The position numbers and the translations under genes were made by a program. This document shows, piece by piece, positions 62,934 through 64,000 of a stretch of 64,000 nucleotides of DNA. Every line of letters starts with the position of its first letter. The first letter of the stretch is position 1. The notes beneath the pieces are model-generated. The model was not told the origin of the DNA. It made no database searches and worked only from the letters and a program-made list of their open reading frames with translations. This DNA comes from Pseudomonas fluorescens (GTDB taxonomy: Bacteria > Pseudomonadota > Gammaproteobacteria > Pseudomonadales > Pseudomonadaceae): positions 1 to 64,000 of the forward strand of contig NZ_CABVII010000010.1 of NCBI RefSeq assembly GCF_902497995.1. Reading direction: 5' to 3'.

Positions 62934-63028
62934 CATCGCGGGCAAGCCACGCTCCCACAGGTTTTGTAATGGACACAAATGATGTGTGCGCTCGAGAACC
63001 CTTGTGGGAGCGTGGCTTGCCCGCGATG
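62934..63028. repeat. REP-type inverted repeat (GTGGGAGCGTGGCTTGCCCG class)
   Basis: Arms CATCGCGGGCAAGCCACGCT and its complement flank a spacer of about 45 bp upstream of trmO. The core GAGCGTGGCTTGC differs from the other classes in this window (GGGCTTGC and AGGCTTGC). Confidence 0.85.
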
Positions 63029-63089
63029 GCCACACCGCCGATCTAGAGACTGCCTTCGGCAGCTCCTAGAGAAGATCCGCAGCGGGCGT

Positions 63090-63560
63090 TTATTGCGGGC
63101 GCACGCGCAGGGTCAGGCCCTTGAGGAAGTTGCGCAGCAACTGGTCGCCGCACGTACGGTAGTTGGTGTGGCCGAACTTGCGGAACAGCGCGCTCAGCTC
63201 CGGCTTGGACACCGGGAACTCGGAGGCCTTGAGGATCGCGTGCATGTCGTCTTCCTTCAGTTCGAAGGCCACCCGCAGTTTCTTCAGGATGATGTTGTTG
63301 GTCACCGGTGTTTCGATCGGCTGGGGCGGACGGCTTTCGTCCTTGCCGCGCTTGAAGATCACCAGGCCATCGAGGAAATGCGCCATGACCTCGTCCGGGC
63401 AGCGGACGAAGCCTTCTTCGTCTTCTTCTTTCTTGTCGAGGTATGTCAGCAGGTCTGGCAGGGTCACGTCCATGCCGCCGAGCTTGATGATCTCGATGAC
63501 TTTCTTGTCGCTGATGTCGAGCATGTAGCGCACGCTGCGCAGTACGTCGTTATGAATCAT
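63090..63560 (-). CDS. DUF1456 family protein (YehS-like)
   Basis: A 156-residue acidic-basic protein of two internal repeats of about 70 residues, each starting with a phrase like MIHNDVLRSVRYMLD and NNIILKKLRVAFELKEDD, followed by a helix and LLTYLD / ALFRKF. This is the DUF1456/YehS fold seen across gammaproteobacteria. The ATG at 63560 has AGGA nine bases upstream; an in-frame TTG three codons earlier is weaker. The function is unknown. It is followed by the RluF-like gene in the same direction. Confidence 0.85.
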   Translation of the reverse strand: MIHNDVLRSVRYMLDISDKKVIEIIKLGGMDVTLPDLLTYLDKKEEDEEGFVRCPDEVMAHFLDGLVIFKRGKDESRPPQPIETPVTNNIILKKLRVAFELKEDDMHAILKASEFPVSKPELSALFRKFGHTNYRTCGDQLLRNFLKGLTLRVRPQ

Positions 63561-63635
63561 GGTGTGCAATCCTGATAGTCGGCAGTGGGCGCCGCATAAG
63601 CAGCGGCACCAAAATGTGTGGCGGCGGGAGCAGTC

Positions 63636-64000
63636 TTAGAACTTCTCTTTGCCGGACAGATAACGCCATTGCCCCAAGGGCACTTTGCCAATGGAGACAC
63701 CGCCAATGCGGATACGGCGGATGGCCACGACCTTCAGGCCGACAGCCTGGCAGAACAGGGCGATCACCCCCGGTTGTGGGTTCTTCATCGCAAAACGCAG
63801 ACGGTTTTCGCTCTGCCAGCTGGCTTTGACCGGCGGCAGTTCCTTGCCCTTGTAGGTCAGGCCGTGGTTCAGGCGGTTGAGGCCGTGAGCCACCATGTCG
63901 CCTTCAACCTCGACCACATACTCTTGCTCGATCTTGCTGGCATCGGCGGTCAATTTGCGCAGGGTCTTCCAGTCCTGGGTGAACACCAGCAAACCGCTGG
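63636..64000 (-). CDS. RluF-like rRNA pseudouridine synthase, C-terminal part
   Basis: The visible 121 residues begin at SGLLVFTQDW, the end of the RsuA/RluF catalytic motif GRLDxxSxGLLVFT; the start and the catalytic Asp lie beyond the window. The segment ALFCQAVGLKVVAIRRIRI and IPLGQWRYL-type ending (VPLGQWRYLSG) match RluF, which makes pseudouridine 2604 in 23S rRNA. RluB or RluE cannot be excluded. The stop is followed by only 66 bp before the DUF1456 gene. Confidence 0.75.
   Translation of the reverse strand, partial: SGLLVFTQDWKTLRKLTADASKIEQEYVVEVEGDMVAHGLNRLNHGLTYKGKELPPVKASWQSENRLRFAMKNPQPGVIALFCQAVGLKVVAIRRIRIGGVSIGKVPLGQWRYLSGKEKF

Overview
This 64-kb window is a stretch of core chromosome from a Pseudomonas of the fluorescens group. 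The gene order follows the P. aeruginosa PAO1 core map (rpsB-tsf-pyrH-frr-uppS-cdsA-dxr-rseP-bamA-skp-lpxD-fabZ-lpxA-lpxB-rnhB-dnaE-accA-tilS-pyrG-kdsA-eno-ftsB-ispD and ispF-truD-surE-pcm-nlpD-rpoS-rsmZ-fdxA-mutS-pncC-recA-recX). The base composition is GC-rich. Intergenic DNA carries many copies of the GTAGGAGCGAGGCTTGC / GTGGGAGCGGGCTTGC palindromic repeats typical of fluorescent pseudomonads. Assignments rest on reading the translated sequences and motifs; no database search was run.

Layout. 0-11.4 kb: end of a cold-shock gene, rlmA-dapE, an ndvB-type glucan synthase, tcdA, csdA-csdE, dapD, an ArsC-like protein and dapC. Three of the succinylase-branch lysine/diaminopimelate enzymes (DapD, DapC, DapE) and the CsdA/CsdE/TcdA sulfur-transfer and tRNA-ct6A set lie here. 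11.4-15 kb: glnD and map, on the minus strand, divergent from rpsB. 15.2-36.2 kb: a nearly continuous plus-strand block for translation, nucleotide supply, isoprenoid and phospholipid synthesis, outer-membrane assembly, lipid A, DNA polymerase III alpha, fatty-acid initiation and tRNA modification. Genes in it are commonly joined by ATGA or GTGA overlaps. 36.4-41.5 kb: pyrG-kdsA-eno-ftsB-ispD. 41.6-44.6 kb: a LysR regulator divergent from the glutathione-dependent formaldehyde pathway (adhC-fghA). 44.8-50 kb: ispF-truD-surE-pcm-nlpD-rpoS. 50-50.4 kb: the regulatory RNA rsmZ with a GacA-box-like element. 50.4-55.9 kb: fdxA and mutS (minus), then pncC-recA-recX with a LexA box. 55.9-64 kb: a LOG-family protein, a small two-gene unit with an Arc-like protein, a secreted small protein, a DTW-domain tRNA modification enzyme, erdR, dgkA, finR/fpr, trmO, a DUF1456 protein and the end of an RluF-like pseudouridine synthase.

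Most of the window is ordinary housekeeping DNA and I found no obvious new multi-gene defence or metabolic system. The parts that repay a second look are these: (1) a ~157-bp TA-flanked imperfect palindrome that appears to have inserted exactly in the stop codon of fghA and lies just upstream of ispF; (2) a terminator-like hairpin that ends one base before the ispF start codon; (3) an unassigned overlapping gene pair at 57.07-57.49 kb with a ribbon-helix-helix-like second protein; (4) an empty mutS-pncC junction, known in relatives as a tailocin/prophage site; (5) several palindromes next to regulators (erdR, finR/fpr, gfnR/adhC); (6) the repeat family, whose copies are never found between divergent genes here.
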